From the NCBI GenBank assembly GCA_947168045.1, contig CAMVKN010000031.1, positions 1 through 40,235 of the forward strand: a DNA stretch of 40,235 bases. The letters run 5' to 3'. The notes under the pieces were generated by a model. The model searched no databases and was not told the DNA's origin. It saw nothing but the letters and a program-made list of their open reading frames with translations. Of the stretch, positions 14,771 through 23,474 are shown in pieces (the first letter of the stretch is position 1; every line of letters begins with the position of its first letter). The stretch is from an uncultured Prevotellaceae bacterium. GTDB lineage: Bacteria; Bacteroidota; Bacteroidia; Bacteroidales; Bacteroidaceae. The position numbers were made by a program, and so were the translations under genes.

Positions 14771-17161
14771 ATGAAGAGCATCGTTTGGACGCTGGCGTTG
14801 CTGTCGTTCATGCTGACGGCTGGTGCCACGCCGATTGACGACCTGTTGGAGCGCATCGACAAGGGTGCGTCAAAGAAATTCAAGATTGAGCTGCGGCAGG
14901 CCGACAGCGACTTCTTCGAGCTGGACCAGCAGGGCAGTCGCGTGGTGGTCAGGGGCAACACCTGGGTGAACATCGGCGTGGGGCTGAACTGGTATCTGAA
15001 GTACTATGCAGGAATACACCTGACGTGGAACTGCATGAAGGCAAAGCTGCCCGACAAGCTGCCACCTGTGACACAGCCGGAGCGGCACAACACAGACCTC
15101 ACCCTGCGCTATGCCTTCAACTATTGCACCTTCAGCTACTCCATGGCGTTCTGGGACTGGCAGCGGTGGCAGCAGGAGATTGACTGGCTCTGCCTGCATG
15201 GCGTCAACCTGCCGCTGGCCATCGTCGGCGAGGAGTGTGTGTGGCGCAACATGCTGCTGAAGCTGGGCTACAGCGAGGAGCAGATAGGGCGTTTCATTGC
15301 CGGGCCTGCCTTCCTGGCCTGGTGGGAGATGAACAACCTGGAGGGGTGGGGCGGACCCCTGCCGCAGTCGTGGTACGCACGCCAGGAACAGCTGCAGAAA
15401 CAGATTCTTAAGCGCATGCGCGAGCTGGGCATGCACCCCGTGCTGCCGGGCTATTGTGGCATGATGCCCCATGATGCACGCCAGCGACTGGGACTAAACG
15501 TCAGCGATGCCGGACTGTGGAACGGATTTCAGCGCCCCGCTAACCTGCTGCCCACCGATGAGCGCTTCGACGAGATAGCCAAGTTGTATTACGACGAGCT
15601 GACCAAGCTCTTCGGCCGTGCTGACTACTACTCGATGGACCCCTTCCATGAGAGCAACGACGACGCCAGCATCGACTATGCCGAGTCGGGGCGCAAGCTC
15701 ATGGCTGCCATGAAGCGCGTCAACCCAAAGGCGGTGTGGGTCATACAGGGATGGACGGAGAACCCCCGGCCTGAGATGGTTGACCCGATGCAGGCTGGCG
15801 ACCTGCTGGTGCTCGACCTTTTCTCTGAGTGCCGCCCGATGTTCGGTGCACCCAGCATCTGGCGGCGCCCCGATGGCTACAAGCAGCACCACTGGCTGTT
15901 CTGCATGTTGCAGAACTTCGGTGCCAACGTCGGGCTGCACGGGCGCATGGACCAGCTGCTGGACAACTTTTATGGTGTAGAGTGTAGAGTTGATAGTGTA
16001 GAGTTTGCTACCGCCATACCTTCACCAAACGGGACGGCGGTAGCAAACTCTACACTCTACACTCTAAACTCTAAACTAAGAAAGGGTATCGGCTTCACGA
16101 TGGAAGGCTCAGAGAACAACCCCATCATGTTCGAGCTGATGAGCGAGTTGCCCTGGCGGCCCCAGAAGTTCGGCAAGGAGGAGTGGGTCAGCAATTATGT
16201 GAAGGCCCGCTATGGACTTCAGGACGATGACCTTAGACTTCAGACCTCAGACTTAGAAAAGGCCTGGCAGCTGCTGGCACAAACCATCTACAACTGTCCG
16301 GCGGGCAACAACCAGCAGGGGCCTCACGAGAGCATCTTCTGCGGCCGACCCTCGCTGAACAACTTCCAGGCTTCCAGCTGGTCGAAGATGAAAAACTACT
16401 ACGACCCCGCCAGCACGCTCCGTGCGGCGCAACTGTTCCTGCAAGGGTGTAAAGAGGCCATTCGTCTCTCACCTCTCACCTCTCACTTCTCACCTCTCAC
16501 CTCTCACTTCTCACCTCTCAACAACCTTGAGTACGACCTCGTGGACATCACGCGTCAGGCACTGGCCGACCAGGCCCGCCTGCAATATCAGCACGTCATA
16601 GCCGACTACAAGGCCTTTGCCATCGACGACTTCAAGCGCTCGTCCGAGCGTTTCCTCCACATGCTGCTGCTGCAGGACTCGCTCCTGGCCACCCGGCCGG
16701 AGTTCCGTCTGGGCCACTGGACGCAGGCTGCCATCAGCTGCGGCACCACCCCTGAGGAGCAGCAGCTCTACGAATGGAATGCGCGCGTGCAGATAACCAC
16801 CTGGGGCGACCGCTACTGTGCTGATACCGGTGGTCTGCGTGACTATGCGCACAAGGAGTGGCAGGGACTGCTGCGCGACTTCTACTACCCCCGTTGGAAG
16901 GCTTACTTCGATGCCTTGCTGGCCCAGATGGAGGCCCAGACCAGACCGCAGCCGGAGCTGTTAGGCACCGGGCCCAATGCCAACAAGACGGCATCGGAGC
17001 TCTTCGCCATGGCCTTGCCGCAAGAGGTGACCATCGACTGGTACGTCATGGAGGAACCCTGGACCCTGCAGCGCAACAACTACACAGCACAGCCGCAGGG
17101 CAGCCCCTTGGAGATGAGCATCCGCGTGATGGAGTTCCTGACGGGAACCAAAGAAAGGTAA
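14771..17161 (+). CDS. GH89 alpha-N-acetylglucosaminidase with repeat insertions
   Basis: This 796-aa secreted enzyme has a signal peptide (MKSIVWTLALLSFMLTAGA). A GTG at 14759 is an alternative start. GH89 enzymes (human NAGLU family) release alpha-linked GlcNAc, for example from mucin-type GlcNAc-alpha-1,4-Gal or heparan sulfate. The N-terminal alpha/beta domain is at about 20-110. The catalytic barrel starts at RYAFNYCTFSYSM and contains MDPFHES (acid/base, Glu294) and TMEGSENNP (nucleophile, Glu445). The C-terminal helical domain follows. Both catalytic Glu are present, so the gene looks functional. Unusually, it carries three short repeat insertions: a 34-residue palindrome-encoded segment at about 402-436, LRLQTSD at about 488-494, and SPLTSHF repeats at about 566-584. 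All preserve the frame. No stop codon or frameshift was seen. Confidence 0.92.
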   Translation: MKSIVWTLALLSFMLTAGATPIDDLLERIDKGASKKFKIELRQADSDFFELDQQGSRVVVRGNTWVNIGVGLNWYLKYYAGIHLTWNCMKAKLPDKLPPVTQPERHNTDLTLRYAFNYCTFSYSMAFWDWQRWQQEIDWLCLHGVNLPLAIVGEECVWRNMLLKLGYSEEQIGRFIAGPAFLAWWEMNNLEGWGGPLPQSWYARQEQLQKQILKRMRELGMHPVLPGYCGMMPHDARQRLGLNVSDAGLWNGFQRPANLLPTDERFDEIAKLYYDELTKLFGRADYYSMDPFHESNDDASIDYAESGRKLMAAMKRVNPKAVWVIQGWTENPRPEMVDPMQAGDLLVLDLFSECRPMFGAPSIWRRPDGYKQHHWLFCMLQNFGANVGLHGRMDQLLDNFYGVECRVDSVEFATAIPSPNGTAVANSTLYTLNSKLRKGIGFTMEGSENNPIMFELMSELPWRPQKFGKEEWVSNYVKARYGLQDDDLRLQTSDLEKAWQLLAQTIYNCPAGNNQQGPHESIFCGRPSLNNFQASSWSKMKNYYDPASTLRAAQLFLQGCKEAIRLSPLTSHFSPLTSHFSPLNNLEYDLVDITRQALADQARLQYQHVIADYKAFAIDDFKRSSERFLHMLLLQDSLLATRPEFRLGHWTQAAISCGTTPEEQQLYEWNARVQITTWGDRYCADTGGLRDYAHKEWQGLLRDFYYPRWKAYFDALLAQMEAQTRPQPELLGTGPNANKTASELFAMALPQEVTIDWYVMEEPWTLQRNNYTAQPQGSPLEMSIRVMEFLTGTKER
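15975..16076. repeat. Hairpin-forming insertion flanked by 7-bp units in the GH89 gene
   Basis: A 20-bp perfect inverted repeat (15996-16015 and 16036-16055) encloses a 20-nt loop. Its core is gtttgctaccgcc and its complement. Outside the core lie 7-bp units on both sides: gtgtaga, gtgtaga, gttgata, gtgtaga on the left; tctacac, tctacac, tctaaac, tctaaac on the right. The arms are mirror-related over about 41 bases with a few mismatches. The segment is about 102 bp (34 codons) and is translated in frame. Confidence 0.93.
16233..16253. repeat. Three 7-bp units in the GH89 gene
   Basis: The units ttagact, tcagacc and tcagact follow one another, encoding LRLQTSD in frame. The array is short and would be unremarkable alone. 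It matches the TCAnnYC-type units seen elsewhere in the window. Confidence 0.6.
16466..16521. repeat. Eight 7-bp units in the GH89 gene
   Basis: The units are ctctcac x3, ttctcac, ctctcac x2, ttctcac, ctctcaa. In phase TCA they read tcacctc and tcacttc, and tcacctc also occurs in the transporter array. The protein shows SPLTSHF heptapeptides in the C-terminal helical domain. Confidence 0.93.
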
Positions 17162-17193
17162 GCCCGAGCTTGCTCATTAGGAGGCGTGCAAAC

Positions 17194-17226
17194 GCGCTTT
17201 TTCTGTATAGCATACAGGAAAAGCGC
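17194..17226 (+). terminator. 15-bp stem-loop after the GH89 gene
   Basis: Arms 17194-17208 (gcgctttttctgtat) and 17212-17226 pair over 15 bp with one G-U and a 3-nt loop. It lies 33 bp after the GH89 stop. There is no T-run after the stem, so it may be a weak terminator or an mRNA 3'-end stabiliser rather than a classic Rho-independent terminator. Confidence 0.6.
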
Positions 17227-17396
17227 ATATTAGGCTATAACCATACTGTATAGGACCCAGACATACGCGCAAGCGCATGGCTGGGTTGGATAACGTGCCC
17301 ACGATGAAGGGCATCATTTCTTGCCCCAATCCACGATGTCCTTCGTTTTTTCCTGCCACCAACCAATTTTTCCCTCAATAGCAACAATAATTGCAC

Positions 17397-17425
17397 GTTG
17401 ACAGCGTATTATTTGCGTACTTTTG
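17397..17425 (+). promoter_or_regulatory. Promoter of the FAS1-SusC-SusD operon
   Basis: TACTTTTG (17418-17425) matches TAnnTTTG exactly. The upstream box is weak: GTTG at 17397-17400 with a 17-bp spacer. Transcription would start near 17430, about 30 nt before the ATG at 17461. A weak -33 box could mean regulated expression, but no regulator is seen. Confidence 0.55.
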
Positions 17426-17460
17426 CAACCAACTAAAAAGCTAACTATCATAAATAAATT

Positions 17461-20037
17461 ATGTACCGTAGATTTTGTAAATTGGTTTTTCTTTCTCCCG
17501 CCATGCTATTGGCAGCCATCACCTCTCTGTTGTCGTGCGACAACAAGGATTTAGAAGGGCAACCCGATTGGCTGGGCAATTCCATCTACGAGCGGCTACA
17601 AGAGTCGGGAAACTACCAGACGATGCTTTCACTCATCGATGATCTGGGCTATGCCCAAGTGATGCACCAGACGGGTTCGAAGACCCTCTTCGCAGCCGAC
17701 GACGAGGCCTTCAGCCGTTGGTTCAGAAACAACCCTTGGGGCGTGAGCAACTATGGCGCCCTCTCGGCCGCCCAGAAGAAGCTGCTGCTCAACTCGGCCA
17801 TGATTAACAATGCCTACCTCGTGGAGTTGCTCTCCAACGTTGAGGCATCTCCAGACCCACTAGAGGGACAGTGTATGCGGCGCGAGTCGTCACTCTCGGC
17901 ATTCGACTCCGTTGCCCGCTGGCTGCCAGCGCAGATGCCCCTGACACGCTACTGGGATGCACACCGCCACAAGACACACGGCATCGTGCTGCTCAAGGAT
18001 GACCAGGCGCAGCCCATGATTCACTTCCTGCCCCGTTTCATGCAGTTCAACAACATCACCGACGAAGACCTGCAGATGCTCACCAATGGGCAAGCCACTT
18101 CGCGCCAGGAGGCATGGGTCAACGGCCAGCGCATTGTGGAGCGCGACATAACGTGCAAAAACGGCTACATACAGCGCATGGAGGGCGTGATGCTTTCAAG
18201 CGACAACATGGCACAGATACTGCGTACACACCCTACGATGAGTCAATGGAGCACGCTGCTTGACCGTTTCTGCGCCCCCTACTATAGCGAAGAGGCTACA
18301 CGCACCTACAACCGCCTTGTGAGCAGCGGCAACACGCAAGACTCGGTCTTCGTGTTGCGATATTTCAGTTCGCAGAACCATCAGGAGTTGGATCGCGACC
18401 CAAGTCGCCAACCGATTAACGCACTGCTTGCCTTCGACCCGGGCAGGAACCACTATATGTATACCAACACTGCTGGCAAGGATTTGCACTACGACTGCGG
18501 CGCCCTGCTCGTACCCTCGAATCAAGCCCTCGACGACTGGTGGAATCACGATGGGTTGGCCCTGCAAGACCAGTACCACGAGTGGGCGAATGTGCCCGAC
18601 CAAGTACTCGTTGAGCTACTCAACGTCAACATGGTGCCCGAGTTCATCAGTACCGTTCCCTCGAAGTTCGACAACATCGTCAACGACGCCAAGGTATCGA
18701 TGGGCGTGAAGAAGAGCGACGTGGACTCATGCTTCATGGGCTGCAACGGTGTGGTCTATCTCACCAACAAGGTCTTCGCACCTGCCACCTACTCAAGTGT
18801 GGCTTTCCCTGCATTGGTGCACACCGAAACGATGAACATCATCTACTGGGGCATCGACAAGCTGGGCTTCAAGCCTTACCTGAACTCCATGGACTCCTAC
18901 TACAGTTTCTTTGTGCCCACGAACACAAGCCTGCTGCACTACGTAGACCCTTGCTCTTTTGGTTCGTCGCAGACCGTGCTTTATGAGTTCTACTACAATC
19001 CCGACCGTGCTACCGTCAGCGCTCACCGCTATCGCTACGACATAGAGACCAACACCGTGGGCGACGCCCTCAGCGACGCGACATCCTCGCAGGTAGAGAA
19101 TCGTCTGCGCGATGTACTCGACAACCTCATCGTTGTAGGCGATGTCGAGGACGGTAACCGTTTCTATCGTACCAAGGGCGGTGCCACCATCCGCGTCAGT
19201 CAGGGTGGCGTGGCGGGCAGCATGACCATCGAAGGCGGGCTGCAGATAGAGCAACAGACACCTGTCATTGTAACACAGATTTTCGACCAAACGAAGAACG
19301 GCAATGGCAAGGCTTACGTCGTGGAGAGTGATGTTCCCAACTCAAGCCGGAAATCGGTGTACAAGACGTTGAGTGAGCATCCTGAGTATTCCCGATTCTT
19401 CGACCTGCTGCGTGGTGGCGACCCCGACTCGGCACAGTACAACCTTACCACCTCTGTCATCGACGACAAATACTCGTGCGTGGACTTCAACATACGCCTC
19501 TTCGACAACTATCACTATACCATTTGGGTGCCCACTAACGAGAGCCTTGACTCCCTACACGACGCGCACCTGTTGCCCTACTGGGAAGATCTTGAAGCAC
19601 AGACCGATGAAGCGTGGGGTGGCGACCGTGACGCCAAGAAGCGTATGCGCTACCTGATACGACAACGCATCCTGGACTTTCTGCGCTACCATATCCAGGA
19701 CTTTTCCGTCTACATGGGCCAGGGGCCTGTCAACGGACGCTACGAGACATCGAAGCTCAACCCCGAGAACCGCAAGTTCTTCTCGCTTCAGGTGGATGCC
19801 GACAACAGCCACATCAGTGTCACCGATGCCCTGAACAATAAGCGCACCGTGCTGACCTCGGATGCCGCACTATATAATAATATGTGTCGTGAGTACCTAT
19901 TCACCAGCAAAGACCCGGAGACAGCCTCTTCGGGTAACCTCTACAGCTCGTCATACGCCGTGGTGCACCTCATCGACCGGCCGCTGTTCTACAGTGCTGA
20001 CCAACTAAAGCCCATGGACTGGACGCCGGCCCATTAG
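17461..20037 (+). CDS. Fasciclin (FAS1) repeat lipoprotein, first of three
   Basis: This 858-aa predicted surface lipoprotein has a signal peptide ending in SLLSC (Cys26), followed by DNKDLEG. It contains four FAS1-like units, each marked by the loop motif typical of the family (F-A-P-T-N-x-A-F/L): KTLFAADDEAF near 74, LLVPSNQAL near 349, FFVPTNTSL near 482 and WVPTNESL near 689. FAS1 domains mediate adhesion and binding to proteins or glycans. It is the first gene of the operon and lies 23 bp before SusC. In loci of this type FAS1 lipoproteins may act as surface glycan-binding accessories to the SusCD pair. That role is inference from position. Confidence 0.85.
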   Translation: MYRRFCKLVFLSPAMLLAAITSLLSCDNKDLEGQPDWLGNSIYERLQESGNYQTMLSLIDDLGYAQVMHQTGSKTLFAADDEAFSRWFRNNPWGVSNYGALSAAQKKLLLNSAMINNAYLVELLSNVEASPDPLEGQCMRRESSLSAFDSVARWLPAQMPLTRYWDAHRHKTHGIVLLKDDQAQPMIHFLPRFMQFNNITDEDLQMLTNGQATSRQEAWVNGQRIVERDITCKNGYIQRMEGVMLSSDNMAQILRTHPTMSQWSTLLDRFCAPYYSEEATRTYNRLVSSGNTQDSVFVLRYFSSQNHQELDRDPSRQPINALLAFDPGRNHYMYTNTAGKDLHYDCGALLVPSNQALDDWWNHDGLALQDQYHEWANVPDQVLVELLNVNMVPEFISTVPSKFDNIVNDAKVSMGVKKSDVDSCFMGCNGVVYLTNKVFAPATYSSVAFPALVHTETMNIIYWGIDKLGFKPYLNSMDSYYSFFVPTNTSLLHYVDPCSFGSSQTVLYEFYYNPDRATVSAHRYRYDIETNTVGDALSDATSSQVENRLRDVLDNLIVVGDVEDGNRFYRTKGGATIRVSQGGVAGSMTIEGGLQIEQQTPVIVTQIFDQTKNGNGKAYVVESDVPNSSRKSVYKTLSEHPEYSRFFDLLRGGDPDSAQYNLTTSVIDDKYSCVDFNIRLFDNYHYTIWVPTNESLDSLHDAHLLPYWEDLEAQTDEAWGGDRDAKKRMRYLIRQRILDFLRYHIQDFSVYMGQGPVNGRYETSKLNPENRKFFSLQVDADNSHISVTDALNNKRTVLTSDAALYNNMCREYLFTSKDPETASSGNLYSSSYAVVHLIDRPLFYSADQLKPMDWTPAH

Positions 20038-20060
20038 TCACTGTATTAACACAAAGTATT

Positions 20061-23000
20061 ATGAAGTCAAAGAATATCATGTCCGTCTATATAGGATTGA
20101 GAGCTAAGAGAATAACGAAGTTATTGTTGTGTGCAGCAATCATGATTATTCACTCGTCACTCTTCACTTTCGCGCAGGCGCAGACCATCACCAGCGTCAG
20201 TGGCACTGTGAGCGACGACTACGACACCGTCATTGGTGCATCTGTCTGCGAGGTTGATGCTACGGGCCGCATCATTAACGCCACCACCACCGACCTCAAC
20301 GGCCATTTCTCCATGAAAGTCAAAGACCAAAAGAACAAGCTGCGCTTCAGCTTCGTAGGGTGCAAGACGCAGGTGCTGGCTATCAACCGCAGCTCATACA
20401 ACATCAAGCTGGTTTCGGCCAACACCATCCAGGAGGTGACCGTCAAGGCCAAGAAACGTGTCAACGGCGGCGGTCTGGCCATTCCCGAGCGCGAGGCGTC
20501 GATGGCCGTCCAGAGTCTCTCGATGAAGGACGTAGAGGGCATGGCCTTCACCACCGTCGACGAAGCCCTTCAGGGCCGCATCTCGGGTCTCGACATTGTC
20601 TCGAACAATGGCAACCTTGGCTCTGGCAGCACCATGCGTCTCCGCGGAGCCGCCTCTATCTCGAGTGCCGTCGATGTCAATCCTCTTATAGTCGTCAACG
20701 GCAACGAGTGGAACGTGGACATGAGCGACTTCGACGTCTCTACTGCCAACGACGAGAAGTTCGCTCAGCTGCTCAACGTCAACCCTGAAGACATCGAAGA
20801 CGTCACCGTTCTGAAGGATGCCGCCGCCACTGCCATCTACGGCTCGCGCGGCGCCAACGGCGTCATCGAGATACGCACCAAGCGCGGTGTGCGCGGAGCG
20901 CCAAGGCTGAGCTACTCGCTCCGACTGACGGGCACCTATCAGCCCCAGGGCTACAAGATGCTCAATGGCGACGACTACACCATGCTGCTCAAAGAGAGCT
21001 ATTTCAACCCCAGGCAAAGCGACGTGGCCTCGAACATCAACGAGATTAACTACGCCCCAACCTTCTCTGAATATCAGCAGTACAACAACAACACTGACTG
21101 GGTGGATGCTGTCACGCAGTGGGGACTGCGGCAGAACCACTATCTCGTCGTCAGCGGCGGTGGCGAGAAAGCCACATTCCGCATCTCAGGCGGTTTCGAC
21201 AACGAGACAGGATCGGTCATCAAGCAGCAGTTGCAGCGCATGTCAACACGCGTGGCGCTCGACTATTATGTCTCCGACCGCATCACCATCTCTACCAATT
21301 TCTCGCTCACCTATACCAAGAACCGCAAGAACTACGACCAGTTGCTCGCCATAGCCTACAAGAAAATGCCCAACATGGCCATCTACGAGGAAGACCAGAA
21401 CGGGCAGCCCACCGGCAACTACTACGAGATGCTACAGACGGCCTCCTCCGTCTTCAGCGGCGGCAGCAACCAAATGTCGTTGGTCAATCCAGTGGCCTCG
21501 GCCAACCTGGCACGCAACCATGAGCGCACCTACGACATCACACCCGAACTTATTTTCAAATACAAGCTTCTTGGCATGGATGAAGAGCACTGGCAGCTAA
21601 ACTGGGAGGCACGCGCCAACATGAACATTTTCAACAACTTCACTAACCGCTACTACCCCTCTGAACTCGTCACTACAGCCTGGACATCGGGTGTAAACAA
21701 AGCCTACTCCGGCTCGTCGAAGAGTGTGGCCTTCAATACCAAGCAGACGCTGACCCTCATCCCACACTTCAACAACAGCGACCACTCGCTGATGATGCTG
21801 GGGCGTTTCGAGCTAGTCAGCGGCGAGTCGACCAGCCAGGCCACCTCTACCTACGGCCTGCCCTCGGGCGGCATCACCAGTACTGGCGCCGGTGGCATCC
21901 TTGACGGTGCCCCCACTTCCAGCTTCAGTCAGTGGCGCTCTATGTACTACACCTTCTCCACCCACTATGCCTACAAGGGTAAATACATGGCCGACTTCAG
22001 CATCCGAGCCGACGGGACCACCAAGTTCGGCCCCCAGCGCCGATGGGGCTATTTCCCCGCCGTGTCGCTTCGCTGGAACATCATTGACGAGCCTTGGATG
22101 GAGGGCACGCGCTCATGGCTGTCCATGCTCTCGCTCAGGCCCAGCTGGGGCCGTGTGGGGAACCAGCCCTCGGCCGACTATCTCTACGAGAGCAAATACT
22201 CGCCTGCCAGCTATCAGTACATCGATATGGCAGTGATGTATCCCAACAATATCCGCCTGAGCGGCTTGCAGTGGGAGACCAACGAGCAGTACAACATCGG
22301 CACCGACATCCATTTTTTTGACGACCGCCTCAACATCGCCCTCGAATGGTACTCGTCCACACGCCGCAACATGCTCATGCCCGTGAAGATTCCCACCAAC
22401 AGCGGCTTCGCCGAGCTGGCCTACAAGAACGTTGGTTCCATGCGCAATACAGGCTGGGAGTTCAACATCAACACCAACCGCATCATCAAGGCTGGCAAGT
22501 TCTCGGCTGACTTCAATGCCACCTTCGGCAACAACAGCAACAAGATTCTTACCATGGACCCCACCACGCTGGAGACCATGAACATCAAGTTCACCCAAGA
22601 GAACCGCAGCGTCCTGCAGCGCGTCCAGCTGAACAACCCCTTCGGTGCCATCTACGGTTTCCGCTTCAAGGGTGTCTACCAGTATCAGTACTCCACTTTC
22701 GCCGCCATGACGCACCAAGAGCAGCAGCAGTTCATCTCCGACGGCAAGACAGCTCCCGTGGCCATTGCCGACGACGGCAGTATCATCTACGATGACCTGG
22801 GCCAGCCGCTGCGCATGATGTACACCTTCACCAGCAGCGACGACCTGCCTGGCAAGAACTATCGGTTCAAGGGTGGCGACGCCATCTACGAAGACCTGAA
22901 CCATGACGGCAACATCAACGAACTGGACATTGTCTACCTCGGCTCGTCGCTGCCCAAGCTCACTGGTGGCTTCGGCTTCACGCTCAACTACGGCAAATGG

Positions 23001-23447
23001 CGTCTGAACACACAGTTCAACTATCGCCTGGGCAACAAGATTCTCAACCTGGCACGACTCGATGCCCAGTCCATGGTCTCGAACAACAACCAGAGCCAGG
23101 CCGTCAACTTCCGCTGGCGCAAGGAGGGCGACGTCACCACCATCCCCCGCGCCATGTACGGCTCGTCGTCAAACTACAACACGCTGGTCAGCGACCGCTT
23201 TGTCGAGGATGGTTCCTTCCTCCGCCTGAACTACATGCAGCTCAGCTATTCGCTGCCCGACAAGAGCATCAAGCACATCGGGCTGCACGGACTGCGTTTC
23301 TACCTAAGTGCCAACAACTTGTTCTGTCTGACCAAATACACTGGCGTTGACCCCGAAATCAGCTATAGCAGCTATGGTGCCGCCATCGACCAGGCACAGA
23401 CGCCGCGCGCCAAGTCTTACACGCTGGGTGTAACGGTAGACTTTTAA
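20061..23447 (+). CDS. SusC/RagA-family TonB-dependent outer-membrane transporter (SusC1)
   Basis: This 1,128-aa protein imports oligosaccharides or other large nutrients through the outer membrane using TonB energy. It has a long signal peptide (about 1-41), a carboxypeptidase-regulatory-like domain at about 46-120 (SGTVSDDYDTVIGASV), a plug with the hallmark LKDAAATAIYGSRGANGV near 251-268, and a 22-strand barrel ending in the aromatic YTLGVTVDF. An N-terminal STN signalling domain is not seen, so it probably does not signal to an anti-sigma factor. The signal peptide is encoded partly by three 7-bp units (20150-20170). It pairs with the SusD gene 27 bp downstream. Confidence 0.95.
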   Translation: MKSKNIMSVYIGLRAKRITKLLLCAAIMIIHSSLFTFAQAQTITSVSGTVSDDYDTVIGASVCEVDATGRIINATTTDLNGHFSMKVKDQKNKLRFSFVGCKTQVLAINRSSYNIKLVSANTIQEVTVKAKKRVNGGGLAIPEREASMAVQSLSMKDVEGMAFTTVDEALQGRISGLDIVSNNGNLGSGSTMRLRGAASISSAVDVNPLIVVNGNEWNVDMSDFDVSTANDEKFAQLLNVNPEDIEDVTVLKDAAATAIYGSRGANGVIEIRTKRGVRGAPRLSYSLRLTGTYQPQGYKMLNGDDYTMLLKESYFNPRQSDVASNINEINYAPTFSEYQQYNNNTDWVDAVTQWGLRQNHYLVVSGGGEKATFRISGGFDNETGSVIKQQLQRMSTRVALDYYVSDRITISTNFSLTYTKNRKNYDQLLAIAYKKMPNMAIYEEDQNGQPTGNYYEMLQTASSVFSGGSNQMSLVNPVASANLARNHERTYDITPELIFKYKLLGMDEEHWQLNWEARANMNIFNNFTNRYYPSELVTTAWTSGVNKAYSGSSKSVAFNTKQTLTLIPHFNNSDHSLMMLGRFELVSGESTSQATSTYGLPSGGITSTGAGGILDGAPTSSFSQWRSMYYTFSTHYAYKGKYMADFSIRADGTTKFGPQRRWGYFPAVSLRWNIIDEPWMEGTRSWLSMLSLRPSWGRVGNQPSADYLYESKYSPASYQYIDMAVMYPNNIRLSGLQWETNEQYNIGTDIHFFDDRLNIALEWYSSTRRNMLMPVKIPTNSGFAELAYKNVGSMRNTGWEFNINTNRIIKAGKFSADFNATFGNNSNKILTMDPTTLETMNIKFTQENRSVLQRVQLNNPFGAIYGFRFKGVYQYQYSTFAAMTHQEQQQFISDGKTAPVAIADDGSIIYDDLGQPLRMMYTFTSSDDLPGKNYRFKGGDAIYEDLNHDGNINELDIVYLGSSLPKLTGGFGFTLNYGKWRLNTQFNYRLGNKILNLARLDAQSMVSNNNQSQAVNFRWRKEGDVTTIPRAMYGSSSNYNTLVSDRFVEDGSFLRLNYMQLSYSLPDKSIKHIGLHGLRFYLSANNLFCLTKYTGVDPEISYSSYGAAIDQAQTPRAKSYTLGVTVDF
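20150..20170. repeat. Three 7-bp units in the SusC1 signal peptide
   Basis: The units tcactcg, tcactct and tcacttt encode IHSSLFTF, part of the hydrophobic core of the signal peptide. The units belong to the same TCAnnYY pattern as the arrays in the transporter and GH89 genes. The array is short, so chance cannot be excluded. Confidence 0.6.
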
Positions 23448-23474
23448 AATTAGAAATTAAAGAATTCAAGGGTT

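Larger units (their letters stand above)
17162..17460. other. Intergenic region between the GH89 gene and the FAS1-Sus operon
   Basis: No gene is seen. It contains a strong stem-loop (17194-17226), a second imperfect hairpin (about 17256-17285, arms cccag/ctggg and cgc/gcg), and the promoter of the next operon near 17418. The region separates two transcription units on the same strand. Confidence 0.65.

Noticed and set aside
13909..14973. 354-codon open frame on the minus strand
   Set aside because: It overlaps the YARHG gene and the start of GH89, both of which have clear domains and a promoter. The antisense product resembles nothing.
14771..17161. GH89 as a pseudogene because of the insertions
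   Set aside because: The frame is open throughout and both catalytic Glu motifs are intact.
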